This document shows positions 47,346 to 59,800 of a DNA stretch of 64,000 bases, piece by piece (the stretch's first letter is position 1; each line of letters starts with the position of its first letter). Both the position numbers and the translations under genes were made by a program. This stretch comes from Delphinapterus leucas (Eukaryota > Chordata > Mammalia > Artiodactyla > Monodontidae). The stretch lies in contig NW_022098026.1 in NCBI RefSeq assembly GCF_002288925.2, positions 21,453,432 to 21,517,431 on the forward strand. Direction: 5' to 3'. Below the pieces are notes generated by a model. It saw nothing but the letters and a program-made list of their open reading frames with translations, did no database searches and was not told the origin of the DNA.

Positions 47346-47566
47346 TTTTTTCTTTTTCTTTTTTTTTTTTTTTTGCGGTACACGGGCCTCTCACCGTTGT
47401 GGCCTCTCCCATTGTGCAGCACAGGCTCCGGACGCGCAGGCTCTGCGGCCATGGCTCACGGGCCCAGCCGCTCCGCGGCACGTGGGATCTTCCCGGACCG
47501 GGGCACGAACCCGTGTCCCCTGCACCGGCAGGCGGACTCTCAACCACTGCGCCACCAGGGAAGCCC
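47346..47566 (-). mobile_element. CHR-type tRNA-Glu SINE (cetacean short form)
   Basis: The reverse complement shows the standard head and body with a T/C-rich left end. The 9-bp repeat ATCACTCTT at 47337-47345 and 47573-47581 is the likely target-site duplication, leaving six extra bases (TCTTCC) between the SINE 5' end and the duplication. Frames of 79-110 codons here are SINE translations. Confidence 0.92.
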
Positions 47567-47749
47567 TCTTCCATCACTCTTAATGTCTTCAGTTAGAACA
47601 AGAAACAACAGCATGTCAAGTTGAATTCATCAATAATCTAGGCCTAATGAGAGAGAATGTATTCAAACCTTCTGAAAGGGAATAAATTAACTGTTTAACT
47701 TTTGCCTACTTTGTTTATCAGTGCTAGTCCAGAGAGGATGTAGGTTTGG

Positions 47750-47960
47750 GTGAGAAAGCAGCCCACCGTATAAGTGAGTAGAAAGCATCCCAGACCAGGA
47801 AAGAAGGGCTCTGGGTCCCAATTCTGGCTCTGCCAGGAGTGAGCTGGGTGATTTGGAGGAAACGACTGAATCTCTGGCTCACTCAATTTCTCATCTGAGA
47901 AAGGAAGGGATTGAATTAGGCTTCTAAGAGCCCTTTTAGCTCTTGATCCATAAATAACAC
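47750..47960 (+). mobile_element. MIR-like old repeat
   Basis: 'ctgggtcccaattctggctc', 'tgccaggagtgagctgggtg' and 'tcaatttctcatctgagaaa' resemble the MIR core. The 3' half ('gcccttttagctcttgatcc') is not standard MIR. Confidence 0.5.
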
Positions 47961-48069
47961 TTGTGACTTTTGCCTGGAAAACAATGGTAGAGAATCTGAA
48001 GAAATAGGTGGACACTGTGTTGTCACCTATGACTGTATCAGTACATCTGGATCAGTGACTTCCCCTAAA

Positions 48070-48240
48070 ACATGTAGGATGATTGACTCATACATGTGTG
48101 AGTACTATAAGCACTGTGCTAGGTGCTACAAAATATACTGGTGAATAAAAGACACCTCCCTACCCTTGTGGAGTGTATGTAGTAGTGTTATTAGATGGGG
48201 TGAGAGGGCAGTGGAGTGAGACACAAGCAGTTAAAATAAA
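48070..48240. mobile_element. old mammalian repeat fragment (unnamed)
   Basis: 'agcactgtgctaggtgctac', 'ctacccttgtggagtgtat' and 'agacacaagcagttaaaata' match the ancient repeat type. Confidence 0.45.
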
Positions 48241-48979
48241 TTAGATTGTTCATTGAATTATAGTTTCAAATACTTTGGTAAAGTCTTCTAAAAACCAGCA
48301 TGCCAAGTATCCAAACTTTGAGACTGATACCATTCACGTTAACGTGACACGGCCAATTCAGTCTGGTACACATGAATAGCTTTTCAAACTAATCCATGTA
48401 TGTTACTAATATTGCCTTTTCTCTCTTAAAACAAACAAACAAACAAACCAATTTTTGTATTCAGGAGTCATCAGTGGTAATATTGTAATCTTATTTTTTA
48501 GTTATTATAGGTATATTATAAAACAAATAATTATCTTAATGTTAAGGACCTAGAATTTCAGCATAAAAGGAAATACATGCAAGTATAAAATCAACCAAAA
48601 AAACATATTATTTGAAAATATCAGTAGGAAATCATGATTTTCTTTTCCACCTCATTTTTATGTCCTGGCTCTGCCTACTGAAAATACACAGAAACAATGA
48701 TCATCCAGGAGTGATGAGCAATCCCAGCACCCAGATTGTGGTCTCTAAATGCTATGTCTCTCTAAAAGGAACCAGAGTTCTTAGAAAAGGCTGAGTGTAG
48801 GTCTGGAACAGGAAATGAACGAGATGAGCCTGGGAAATTGGCTTAAGCCTGGGCTAGTAAGCAAGGAAGCCATTAAAGACTAATAGGGAAAATGCCGAAA
48901 GACACAGAGCCCAACCATAAGGTGTTTCCACTGTACTAAATACAGGGCAACTTGAATATCAAAAAGAATAATTATAACA
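48241..48979. other. unassigned AT-rich sequence with (AAAC)n
   Basis: An AAAC tetranucleotide run of about five units lies at 48428-48448. No gene recognised. Confidence 0.5.
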
Positions 48980-50007
48980 GATTGAAACCCATCTAACAAT
49001 AATATTCAAAAAACAACAACACTGCTTCCAGGGCACACCTTACTGCTCTGAAAACTGATAAATAAAGGAAGAGAATCAAGAATTTCTCTTGCCTTTCTTA
49101 TATCTCAGGGTAACCAAATGGTTGATGAAGTAAATTTCTTCATAGAAGAATTCCAGCTAATTAGGAATGACAGACAGAAATAATCACCATTTTGCAACCT
49201 TAATAAAATCATGGATGCAGGCAATGCTAAAATTATGTGAAATGTTGTTGGGCAAAGTTTATAAAGGAGGGATCAAGCTGAAAGCATATAAACCCACCCC
49301 TCAATCCCTAAAAGTGGGGCAAGCAGACATTATATGCCTCAGAACACTATATAATAGAAAGTATACAGTGCCACCCGTGAAACATTCTTGCCTAAAATAT
49401 GAACTAGAATCTAATGACGCCTCTAAATCTAGCCACCAATTATAAGAAATATGGATGACAGAAGAACAAGTTAAATAATACCACAGTGAAGGCATCAGAC
49501 AAATCCTGAATATGTAACAGGACATAGGATGGATGACTCAATTTCTCCAACAAATCAATGGTATAAAAAAAGGGGGGCTGTGATGAAAGAGATCTAGGAG
49601 ACAAAAAAAAAAAACCAAATGCATCTTGTGGTCATGTTTTAATGCTGATTTAGACCAAACTTTTACAGAGACATCTTTGAAACAACTTGGGAAATTAGGT
49701 ATTACATGTTTTTAAGGAATCTGTCAATTTTGTATGAGTGATAATAGCATAGTAACTATATAAAATATTCCTTAACATTTAAAAATGCATACTGAAGTAT
49801 TTGTGTCATTATGGTTGACACCATGTCTAAAACTGGCCTTAAATGCTCTAGCCCCGTTCCCCACCCAAATCCTATGAGGCTAGATGAAACAAGACTGGCA
49901 TAAAGTTGATTATTGCTGAAGGTTGGCGGGTGGGTCTACGAAGATTGTAAACTCACTCTCGCTTTTTTGTGTATACTGAACAATTTCCATAATAAAACAT
50001 TTTAAAA
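48980..50007 (+). mobile_element. old L1-clade 3' region
   Basis: 'tctcttgcctttcttatatc', 'gaccaaacttttacagagac' and 'acatctttgaaacaacttgg' are followed by 'tactgaagtatttgtgtcat', 'gttgattattgctgaaggtt' and the terminal 'catttccataataaaac'-type end. This is the 3' part of an ancient LINE (L1ME or HAL1-like; which one is uncertain). Frames at 49167-49525 fall within it. Confidence 0.6.
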
Positions 50008-50021
50008 GTACACACTTCCAG

Positions 50022-50298
50022 GGGCTTCCCTGGTGGCGCAGTGGTTGAGAACCTGCCTGCCGATGCAGGGGACACGGGTTCGGGCCCTGGTCTGGGAGGA
50101 TCCCACATGCCGCGGAGCAGCTGGGCCCGTCGCGCCTGCAGCCTGCGCTCCACAGCAAGAGAGGCCGTGGCGGTGAGAGGCCCGCGCACTGCGACGAAGA
50201 GTGGCCCCCCGCTCGCCGCAACTGGAGAAGGCCCTTGCGTGGAAACAAGGACCCAACACAGCCAAGGGTAGATAAATAAATTAATTTAAAAAAAAAAC
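50022..50298 (+). mobile_element. longer-form CHR SINE
   Basis: Head GGGGCTTCCCTGGTGGCGCA followed by the short-form body, then an extra segment 'gaagagtggccccc...aactggagaaggccc' and 'acccaacacagccaa', ending in a TAAATAAATTAA and A-rich tail. A perfect 14-bp target-site duplication, GTACACACTTCCAG, lies at 50008-50021 and 50299-50312. Frames of 76-112 codons here are SINE translations. Confidence 0.95.
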
Positions 50299-50312
50299 GT
50301 ACACACTTCCAG

Positions 50313-51047
50313 AGAAATATTTGCTACTGTACACATATCTATATTCAGCCAGGCTTCACTTGCTCCTAGTAGTTTCTCACTTTTTCTCAGGGCCCTGGTC
50401 GCTGTCTTGTTAAATTTCCATTTTGTTGATTTCCCAGTTTCCTTTGAAGTCAGCACATGTCTAATTCCACTTGTCTCCTCTTGTTGTCTTCACAGGGCTC
50501 TTGAGATGGGACCTTGTAAATATAACGAGTTTCCTGTGCTCTTAGATAACATAAAACCCTGTGTCTATTTTCTCAGTCATCTCAGGTTGCCCTTTATTTT
50601 TCTTCCTGAGAAACTTTTCAATTTGTGTTGGATTTGTGGTTGACTTTCCTGATATATACTTCTTTCTAAGAAAGAACTTCAGGAATTCGAGATACAGTTT
50701 CAACCTTTACATTTAGAACCTCAAACAAACAGACGATTAATATTTAACTCATTTCATACCAGTAAAAACAGAAGGAGAATGTGTTCTACATTATAGAAGG
50801 CTGCTTTCTGTTCACAGAACTTCTTCACTCCTCGTAGGCATTGCTGACATAGAAAGATTGTTCACTATTTATTTTTTTTAGAATTCGGTATGCCATGCTG
50901 ATCATATATACAACGTAGCCTTCAAGTGCACATCTCAAAATAGGCCACACAACATTCACACACTAGACTGGTATCAGCTAAAACCGGGTCATGAATCATC
51001 ATCTATTTACAGGCCTACTGCGAAGAAAGCTGTTGATGAGGGAATGT
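50313..51047. other. unassigned sequence
   Basis: No gene recognised. A 78-codon frame at 50407-50643 lacks domains. Confidence 0.4.
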
Positions 51048-51320
51048 TAGCCCATATTTGCTAAGCACGCACTGTATATGAGGCTCTGTATTAGCTACTC
51101 CACATACACCGTTTCATTAATCATAGTTAATAGTAATAAAAGCAGACGTTATCATTACAAAGATCATTTGTTGGCATCTGCTGTGTTCCACTTGATATAT
51201 TTTCCATTTGAACAGATGAAAGCTCTGAGGTTACTGCAGCTATTCTTAAGTGAGGTTAAATAACTTACTCAAGTTTACTCAGTTATTAAGTGGTGAACTC
51301 TGACTCCCAGACCTCTGTTG
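51048..51320 (-). mobile_element. MIR SINE remnant
   Basis: 'tttgctaagcacgcactgta', 'ttcattaatcatagttaat', 'gaggttaaataacttactca' and 'agttattaagtggtgaactc' lie in minus-strand MIR order. A ~50-bp stretch near 51160-51215 does not match and may be an insertion. Confidence 0.65.
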
Positions 51321-51973
51321 CCTCCACTAGTTTTTTCCATCAGTCATTTGCATACGACTTGCATGATCTCTGCCACCTCACATACCTCTTGTACAATTAT
51401 TTACATAATATTTTAAACTTGACATTTTTTTCCTTAAGTGTATTTACCCAAAAAGGAAATGAAATATCGCTGACATAAGTGGAAAACTAATATAATTTGC
51501 CATGAATAGAAGGTAACCATATAAATAAATACAATGAAATTTTGGCCTCTGCAGCTTGAGACTGGCTCTCACTCTGATGGAGCAGACTGATTCCTCTCCT
51601 CGTCTCTCACTACCCCATGGAGCATACCACCTAAGTCATCTTGTGTACCGTTCGTGGTGTGGGTACCATATTCTAGGCAAACCTTTGTTTAATGTCATCC
51701 AATGTGGCTTCAAATAGGTGACTCTATTATGGATCATGGGTCTCTTGTTATAAAATTGAAATAGAGTAAAAGCTCACTTATACTTTGGCAAACACACTAC
51801 TGACATTAGGCATGAAAGCTTGAAAGAAAAGCTTAGTTCAAACAACTAGATTAGAAAACAGAGATATAAATAGAAACTTAATGAATAAATGGGAAATTGT
51901 ATTTCTTGGCAACAAATTTTGACCATGTTCAGTTTTCTGGTGAGATAGTTATTTTATATGTAGCTATGCAAAA
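51321..51973. other. unassigned AT-rich sequence
   Basis: No gene or repeat recognised. Confidence 0.4.
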
Positions 51974-52071
51974 AATGTGTGTATGCGTATTTGTGGGTGT
52001 GTATATGTATGTGTATACATATATACATACATATATATATATATACACACACACACCTACACATGTATCTC
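51974..52071. repeat. TG/TA/CA compound microsatellite
   Basis: A TG-rich left part, a central 'acatatatatatatata' part and a CA-rich right part make a near-inverted-repeat array of alternating purine-pyrimidine. Frames crossing it (51897-52163 and 51954-52145) are low complexity and discounted. Confidence 0.9.
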
Positions 52072-52544
52072 AATGTATGTATCATTCCATTTATACTGGG
52101 ATGCTTATGCTGTGCATGGGCCTCCTGAGGATTATGTATGCCCAAACTAAAATGGTCCTGTAAGTGATGCTTGTGTATAGGCTACAGTCCTGATTTATGC
52201 ACAAGAAGCCAATTCATAAGCACCGTAAGCAGAATGTCCATCATAGCCATTATCTGGCTGAACATTGCACACTCATTAACTAGCCGGAAGATCCCTCCTG
52301 ACGGTTTTGGGTTGGCATGTGTGTGGACAGAGGGGTTAAGAATGTCAAATCCATTTAATAAGCAATGGAAAGCTCATTCTTTACCTTTTTTTTTTCAGTT
52401 CAAAGGTTAAGACCTAAGAACTTTGGTCTAAGATCACAAAGCTCTGTAGGCTGGAGTTGGATGTCTTTGGATATTAAAAAAGTTCAAAAACCTCTCTTTT
52501 GTGAGAAAAATTTCCTACTGGAAGGCAAAACAATTTGGTAGAAA
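52072..52544. other. unassigned sequence
   Basis: No gene or repeat recognised. Confidence 0.4.
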
Positions 52545-52739
52545 TAAAAGTGACTTTGGAGTCAGAGAGATCTAAAGTGGAAACCCCCTATTTCTACCTA
52601 CAAGCTATAAGACTGTATCGATGCCTTAATTTCCTCATTCACCAAGTGAGGATAATAGCTCCTTCAGAGGATTTTCGTAAGTTTAAATAAGAAGATGTTT
52701 GTAAATTATTAAGCCCAGTGCTTGGCCCATTCTATCATC
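52545..52739 (+). mobile_element. MIR SINE remnant
   Basis: 'gactttggagtcagagagat', 'ttaatttcctcattcaccaa', 'gtgaggataatagctccttc' and 'agcccagtgcttggccc' give a clear plus-strand MIR. Confidence 0.75.
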
Positions 52740-53130
52740 CATTTATTTATTCATCAAACACTGAGTATCGTTATATGCCAGACCCTGTGCTAGGTGGAGA
52801 CACAGCAGCAAATGAGGCAGCCATGGTGCTCCAGCAGAGAAGCCAGATTAAGAAGATGGTGAATGTGCTATAAAAGCAATTGGGAAATAAATTAAATGAG
52901 ATAGACAGTAAATGGTGGGCATTGTAGTTAGCAAAATTCTCTCTGAGGAAATTTAATCTGATTAAGCATTTAATCTGAGAACTGACAGTTGAGATTGAGC
53001 CAGCCATGGGAGGAAACTGGTGGTTTTTGAGGGGGAGGGAGGGGCAGTGGGAAAACAGGAGGCCATTACTATAGTCTGGGTGGAGATAATGGTGACTTGG
53101 GTGAGGGCAGTAGCAGTAAAGATGGATCTG
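52740..53130. mobile_element. old mammalian repeat (unnamed)
   Basis: 'atttattcatcaaacactga', 'ccagaccctgtgctaggtgg', 'ataaattaaatgagatagac', then 'actatagtctgggtggagat' and 'aatggtgacttgggtgaggg' match two parts of the same ancient repeat as 11225-12130. Confidence 0.55.
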
Positions 53131-54354
53131 AATGTTGCAATTAATATTCTTTCTCTTCTCCTAAAATTTCTTCAAAAAGAAAATTATATCATTGAATAAT
53201 TTCCACCAGTAGAAGTTCAAAGGAAGAAAGTAAAAATGCTTCTTACATATAATGCAGGTTCTTAAGATTTCCAAGCCTAATGGCCTTCCTTTCTATGAAT
53301 AATTTTTCTTCTGGACCAGACCTTGAGATTAGATATGTTACTATGACAAATAGGTCTGCTTTAGATTTGATTATTATTTTCATTTAGTATTGCCTGTTCA
53401 GGAAATACTACCAATTTATTCTTGGTAATAAAACTTTTCAGAGATAATATATATGAAAAAAGAATGAATGTTCTCTTTTTCCTTTATGGATACTCACTCA
53501 GCTGACTCACTGGCAAAGAAACTTAATCATAGAAATTAATTGTCATGTTGTGGTCCCTCTGCCACCGGTAAGGGCGATCCTTGAGTGGCTTGTTGGGACA
53601 GCCACAAAAACCCTAAGTGAAAGGCATGAGACAGGACGTGTTCCACAGAGAAAAACAACTCGCAGTTCACATTCTTCCTTTCAGTGCTAATACTGGCTTG
53701 ATTTGGAGAACAGGCAATGGAGACCCAATACTCGGTCTGTTTCCCCAGACAACTGGCTCAGGGAAGTGTTCTCTCTGTAGGAACTCTTGTTCTTGAACTC
53801 ATGTACTTGAAAGCACAGACAACCTACACACCTTCTACTTTTGCAGTTCCTGATTGGAGAACCCCTCCTTCCCTAGCTGCCTTTCTCTTGCCTTGGAGTA
53901 TGGATCTCCAACACCGTGCTAGCCTCGACTAGTCTTGGATGGTTATTTAATTTAAGGAAACCAATTATCAGTGATGAGTGAGCAACATCTTTAAACTTGC
54001 AGGTATGATCAGGTAAGGATTTCTTGCTACTTAACAATCCTAATTGCCTTGGAATGGATTCAGAAGCAACACTGGAGGATAATCACTGAAATGGTCTGAA
54101 ACAGCTCACCCTTTGCCCTACCTTCCCCCCTCCTTTGGTAATTTTTATGTGGCTGTACATATAACTGCATTTGTGCACAACTTAGCATTGCCTTGTTCAT
54201 TTCTACAGCTGATGGGTGCTTCGAGACATGTACACATAAAGCAGTCAGCTACTTGTTAATGCCCTCCCATGGGTAAAATTAGTTGGAAGTGTTCCTATTT
54301 AAAAAAAAATGATTCAACCTCTGATGCATATATCAGAGAAAACATCATCAGTAT
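53131..54354. other. unassigned sequence
   Basis: No gene recognised. A 71-codon frame (53717-53932) has no domain. Confidence 0.4.
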
Positions 54355-54575
54355 AGTGAGGTGGGAACAGCATGGGCTTTGGAATCAGGCTGAACCAGGT
54401 TGGGTCAGGGTTCCAGTACACAGTAACTGTGTGATCTCAGGAGTAAAAATGGGGATATATTAATAGCACATACCTCATAGAAATCTTCTGGGGATTCGAT
54501 ATCATAGTGTAGTGAAGCAGCTCAAAGTCTGGCACATAATAGGCATTCAATAATCATTTTTGTTACCACTACAAA
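54355..54575 (+). mobile_element. MIR SINE remnant
   Basis: 'gaacagcatgggctttggaa', 'taactgtgtgatctcaggag', 'gtaaaaatggggatatatta' and 'gtctggcacataataggcat' give a nearly complete plus-strand MIR. Confidence 0.8.
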
Positions 54576-54734
54576 TTGCCACTATTCTTTTGGATTGAAT
54601 AAAGAGTATAGAAGAATTGCCTCTGGCTGAAAATGAGTTTCCCATAAGGATCTACTAATGACTTTGGTACAATATCTTCTCTTTTGTATAATTTCTGCCT
54701 TGGACCTGCTTCAATACACTGCTAGGTGTTCCTT

Positions 54735-54850
54735 TATCTCACTGTGGGGGAGGAGAGTGTGCCTCAGTCTTTCTGTATCCTCAGTGTCCTGCAAAGTGCC
54801 TGGTGCATGGTAGGCACTCAATACATATGTGTTGAATAAAAGAATCAAAC
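54735..54850 (+). mobile_element. L2 3' end
   Basis: 'tcctcagtgtcctgcaaag', 'tgcctggtgcatggtaggca' and 'gtgttgaataaaagaat' are the L2 terminus. Confidence 0.7.
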
Positions 54851-55209
54851 TCAAATAACTTATTTTCTATAATCTTCTGAGCCTCAGATGCTGAAAGGGT
54901 TGAAAAATCAGACTTGTTTTAAAATGGAACTAAAAAAAAAAGTTTACGAACTTTTACAGCAGTCCAATACGGTATTATTGGACAAATCCTAAGTATTAAA
55001 AATATTTTTTAAAATTTTGTAGATTTCAGGCAGCTGGATTTAAAAACAATTCCAAATAATCTCCATTTTCTTTAAGCCAATCCATTCTTGATCTGACTTA
55101 AAAAAAATTCAGAGACATAATTTTGTAAACAAAAGACTTGGCTAATTTTTCATAGTGAGATTCCCATAGATATAAAAACCAGAATTTAAAAAAATCTACT
55201 TAAAATACA
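54851..55209. other. unassigned AT-rich sequence
   Basis: No gene recognised. Several A-runs, possibly continuing upstream from the L1 piece that follows. Confidence 0.4.
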
Positions 55210-55435
55210 TTTTTAAACTATACTTAATAATACTGTATTGTACATTTGAAAGTTGCTACAAGAACAGATCTTAAAACATTTTGATCACAAGAAAAAAACA
55301 TTTTGTAACTATGAATGGTGATGGATGTTAACTAGACTTACTGGGGTGATCATTTCACAATACATACAAATATGGAATCATTATGTTGTACACCTGAAAC
55401 TAACATGTCATATGTCAATTATGTCTTTAAAAATG
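55210..55435 (+). mobile_element. L1MB-type 3' terminus
   Basis: 'aataatactgtattgtacat', 'gaatggtgatggatgttaac', 'ggggtgatcatttcacaata' and 'gttgtacacctgaaactaac' are the conserved L1MA/MB 3' end. Confidence 0.8.
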
Positions 55436-55884
55436 TATTTTCGGTAAAAATTTAAAAGAGAAGCAACTAATTAACTTACTAAAGAGTAGTAGAGTGATAT
55501 TACTTCAAGATGTACACATGTTCTTAGACTTGAATGACAAAATTGTCCAAAAGGAAAGGCTGTGTTCTCTGTCAACAGATGCTTCTTTAGAGATTTTCAG
55601 GTAGAACTTTTGGGAGGGTGTTTTGAGTCAGTGATGGTGGCTGGGATTGGGGGTAAAAACATGACAACTGAAGACAAATGCAAGGTCTACTCTGGGGGGT
55701 CTTTGTAATATCATCCCAAATCAAGAAATAACCACACAGCTCTACCCACCACCAGTCCCTCCCATCAGGAAACTTCCACAAGCCTCTTAGATACCCTCAT
55801 CCACCAGAGGGCAGACAGCAGAAGCAAGAACTACAATCCTGCAGCCTGTGGAATAAAAACCACACTCACAGAAAGACAGACAAG

Positions 55885-56785
55885 ATGAAAAGGCAGAGGG
55901 CTATGTACCAGATGAAGGAACAAGATAAACCCCAGAAAAACAACTAAATGAAGTGGAGATAGGCAGCCTTCCAGAAAAAGAATTCAGAATGATGACAGTG
56001 AAGATGATCCAGGACCTCGGAAAAAGAATGGAGGCAAATATCGAGAAGATGCAAGAAATGTTTAACAAAGATCTAGAAGAATTAAAGAACAAAGAGAGAT
56101 GAACAATACAATAACTGAAATGAAAAATACACTGGAAGGAGTCAATAGCAGAATAACTGAGGCAGAAGAATGGATAAGTGACCTGGAAGACAGAATGGTG
56201 GAATTCACTGCTGCAGAACAGAATAAAGAAAAAAGAGTGAAAAGAAATGAAGACAGCCTAAGAGACCTCTGGGACAACATTAAATGCAAGAACATTCACG
56301 TTATAGGGGTCCCAGAAGGAGAAGAGAGAGAGAAAAGACCCAAGAAAATATTTGAAGAGATGACAGTCGAAAACTTCCCTAACACGGGAAAGGAAATAGC
56401 CACCGAAGTCCAGGAAGTGCAGAGAGTCCCATACAGGATAAACCCAAGGAGAAACATGCCAAGACACATAGTAATCAAATTGGCAAAAATTAAAGACAAA
56501 GAAAAATTATTTAAAGCAGCAAGGGAAAAACGACAAATAACATACAAGGGAACTCCCATAAGGTTAACAGCTGATTTCTCAGCAGAAATTCTACAAGCCA
56601 GAAGGGAGTGGCATGATATACTTAAAGTGATGAAAGGGAAGACCCTAAAACCAAGATTACTCTACCTGGCAAGGATCTCATTCAGATTTGAGGGAGAAAT
56701 CAAAAGCTTTACAGACAAGCAAAAGCTAACAGAATTCAGCACCACCAAACCAGCTCTACAACAAATGCTAAAGGAACTTCTCTAA
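55885..56785 (+). pseudogene. L1 ORF1 (RNA-binding chaperone), frameshifted
   Basis: ORF1p coats L1 RNA as a trimer and is needed for retrotransposition in cis. Here the start ATG at 55885 opens only 20 codons (MKRQRAMYQMKEQ...), ending in TAA after a frame slip. A second frame continues as a charged coiled coil up to a TGA at 56100. A third, 56099-56785 (228 codons), carries the rest of the coiled coil ('WISDLEDRMVEF'), the RRM ('NIHVIGVPEGEE') and the C-terminal domain ('YLARISFRFEGEIKSFTDKQ'). Two indels that together shift the frame by a multiple of three explain the pattern. Length and domain order are as in the family; the product would be non-functional. Confidence 0.9.
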
Positions 56786-56843
56786 ATGGGAAACACAAGA
56801 GAAGAAAAGGACCTACAAAAACAAACCCAAAACAATTAAGAAA

Positions 56844-59800
56844 ATGGTCATAGGAACATACATATCGATAATTACCTTAAATGTGAATGGATTAAATGCT
56901 CCAACCAAAAGACACAGGCTTGCTGAATGGATACAAAAACAAGACCCATCTATATGCTGTACACAAGAGACCCACTTCAGACCTAGGGACACATACAGAC
57001 TGAAATGAGGGGATGGAAAAAGAAATTCCATGCAAATGGAAATCAAAAGAAAGCTGGAGTAGCAATACTCATATCAGATAAAATAGACTTTAAAATAAAG
57101 AATGTTACAAGAGACAAGGAAGGACAGGACACAACATAATGATCAAGGGATCAATCCAAGAAGAAGATATAACAATTATAAATATACATGCACCCAACAT
57201 AGGAGCACCTCAATATATAAGGCAACTGCTAACAGCTGCAAAAGAGGAAATCGACAGTAACACAGTAATAGTGGGGGACTTTAACACCTCATTTACACCA
57301 ATGGACAGATCATCCAAACAGAAAATTAATAAGGAAACACAAGCTTTAAATGACACAATATACCAGATAGATTTAATTGATACTTGGAGGACATTCCATC
57401 CAAAAGCAGCAGATTATACTTTCTTCTCAAGTGTGCACAGAACATTCCCCAGGATAGATCACATCTTGGGTCACAAATCAAGCGTCAGTAAATTCAAGAA
57501 AACTGAAATCATATCAAAGCATCTTTTCTAACCACAACGCTATGAGATTAGAAATGAATTACGGGGAAAAAAACGTACAAAACACAAACACATGGAGGTT
57601 AAACAATACGTTACTAAATAACCAAGAGATGACTGAAGAAGTCAAACAGGAAATCAAAAAATACCTACAGACAAATGACAGTGAAAATACTATGATCCAA
57701 AACCTATGGGATGCAGCAAAAGCAGTTCTAAGAGGGAAGTTTACAGCTATACCAGCCTACCTCAAGAAACAAGAAAAATCTCAAGTAAACAATCTAAACT
57801 TACACCTAAAGGAACTAGAGAAAGAAGAACAAACAAAACCCAAAGTTAGCAGGAGGAAAGAAATCACAAGGATCAGAGCAGAAATAAATGAAATAGAAAC
57901 AAAGAAAACAATAGCAAAGATAAATAAAACTAAAAGCTGGTTCTTTGAGAAGATAAACAAAACGGATAAACCATTAGCCAGACTCATCAAGAAAAAGAGG
58001 GAGAGGACTCAAATCAATAAAATTAGAAATGAAAAAGGAGAACTTACAACAGACACCACAGAAATACAAAGCATCCTAAGAGACTACTACAAGCAACTCT
58101 ATGCAAATAAGATGGACAACCTGGAAGAAATGGACAAATTCTTAGAAAGGTATAACCTTCCAAGACTGAACCAGGACGAAACAGAAAATATGAACAGACC
58201 AATCACAAGTAATGAAATTGAAACTGTGATTAAAAATCTTCCAACAAACAAAAGCCCAGGACCAGATGGCTTCACTGGTGAATTCTATCAAACACTTAGA
58301 GAAGAGCTAACACCCATCCTTCCCAAACTCTTCCAAAAAGTTACAGAGGAAGGAACACTCCCAAGCTCATTCTATGAGGCCACCATCACCCTGATACCAA
58401 AACCAAACAAAGATACTACAAAAAAAAGAAAATTACAGACCAAAATCACTGATGAATACAGATGCAAAAATCCTCAACAAAATACTAGAAAACAGAATCC
58501 AACAACACAATAAAAGGATCATACACCATGATCAGGTGGGATTTGTCCCAGAGACGTAAGGATTCTTCAATATATGCAAATCAATCAATGTGATACACCA
58601 TATTAACAAATTGAAGAATAAAAACCATATGATCATCTCAATAGATGCAGAAAAAGCTTTTGACAAAATCCAACACCCATTTATGATAAAAACTCTCCAG
58701 AAAGTGGGCATAGAGGGAACCTACTTCAACACAATAAAGGCCATATATGATAAACCCACAGCAAACATCATTCTCAATGGTGAAAAACGGAAAGCATTTC
58801 CTTTAAGATCAGGAACAAGACAAGGATGTCCACTCTTGCCACTATTATTCAACATAGTTTTGGAAGTCCTAGCCACGGCAATCAGAGAAGAAAAAGAAAT
58901 AAAAGGAATACAAATTGTAAAAGGAGAAGTAAAACTGTCACTGCTTGCAGATGACATGATATTATACATATAGAATCCTAAAGATGCCACCAGAAAACTA
59001 CTAGAGCTAATCAATGAATTTGGTAAAGTTGCAGGATACAAAATTAATGCACAGAAATCTCTTGCATTCCTATACACTGATGATGAAAAATCTGAAAGAG
59101 AAATTAAGGAAACACTCCCATTTACTATTGCAACACAAAGAATAAAATACCTAGGAATAAGCCTACCTAGGGAGACAAAAGACCTGTATGCAGAAAACTA
59201 TAAGACACTGATGAAAGAAATTAAAGATGATACCAACAGATGGAGAGATATACCATGTTCGCGGACTGGAAGAATCAATATTGTGAAAATGACTATACTA
59301 CCCAAAGCAGTCTACAGATTCAATGCAATCCCTATCAAATTACCAATGGCATTTTTTACAGAACTAGAACAAAAAAAATCTTAAAATTTGTATGGAGACA
59401 CAAAAGACCCCGAATAGCCAAAGCAGTCTTGAGGGAAAAAAATGGAGCTGGAGGAATCAGACTCCCTGACTTCAGACTATACTACAAAGCTACAGTAATC
59501 AAGACAATATGGTACTGGCACAAAAACAGAAATATAGACCAATGGAACAAGATAGAAAGCCCAGAGATAAACCCACGTACCTATGGTCAACTAATCTATG
59601 ACAAAGGAGGCAAGGATATACAACGGAGAAAAGACAGCCTCTTCAATAAGTGGTGCTGGGAGAACTGGACAACTACATGTAAAAGAATGAAATTAGAACA
59701 CTCCCTAGCAGCATACACAAAAATAAACTCAAAATCGATTACAGAACTAAATGTAAGACCAGGCACTATAAAACTGTTACAGGAAAACATAGGAAGAACA

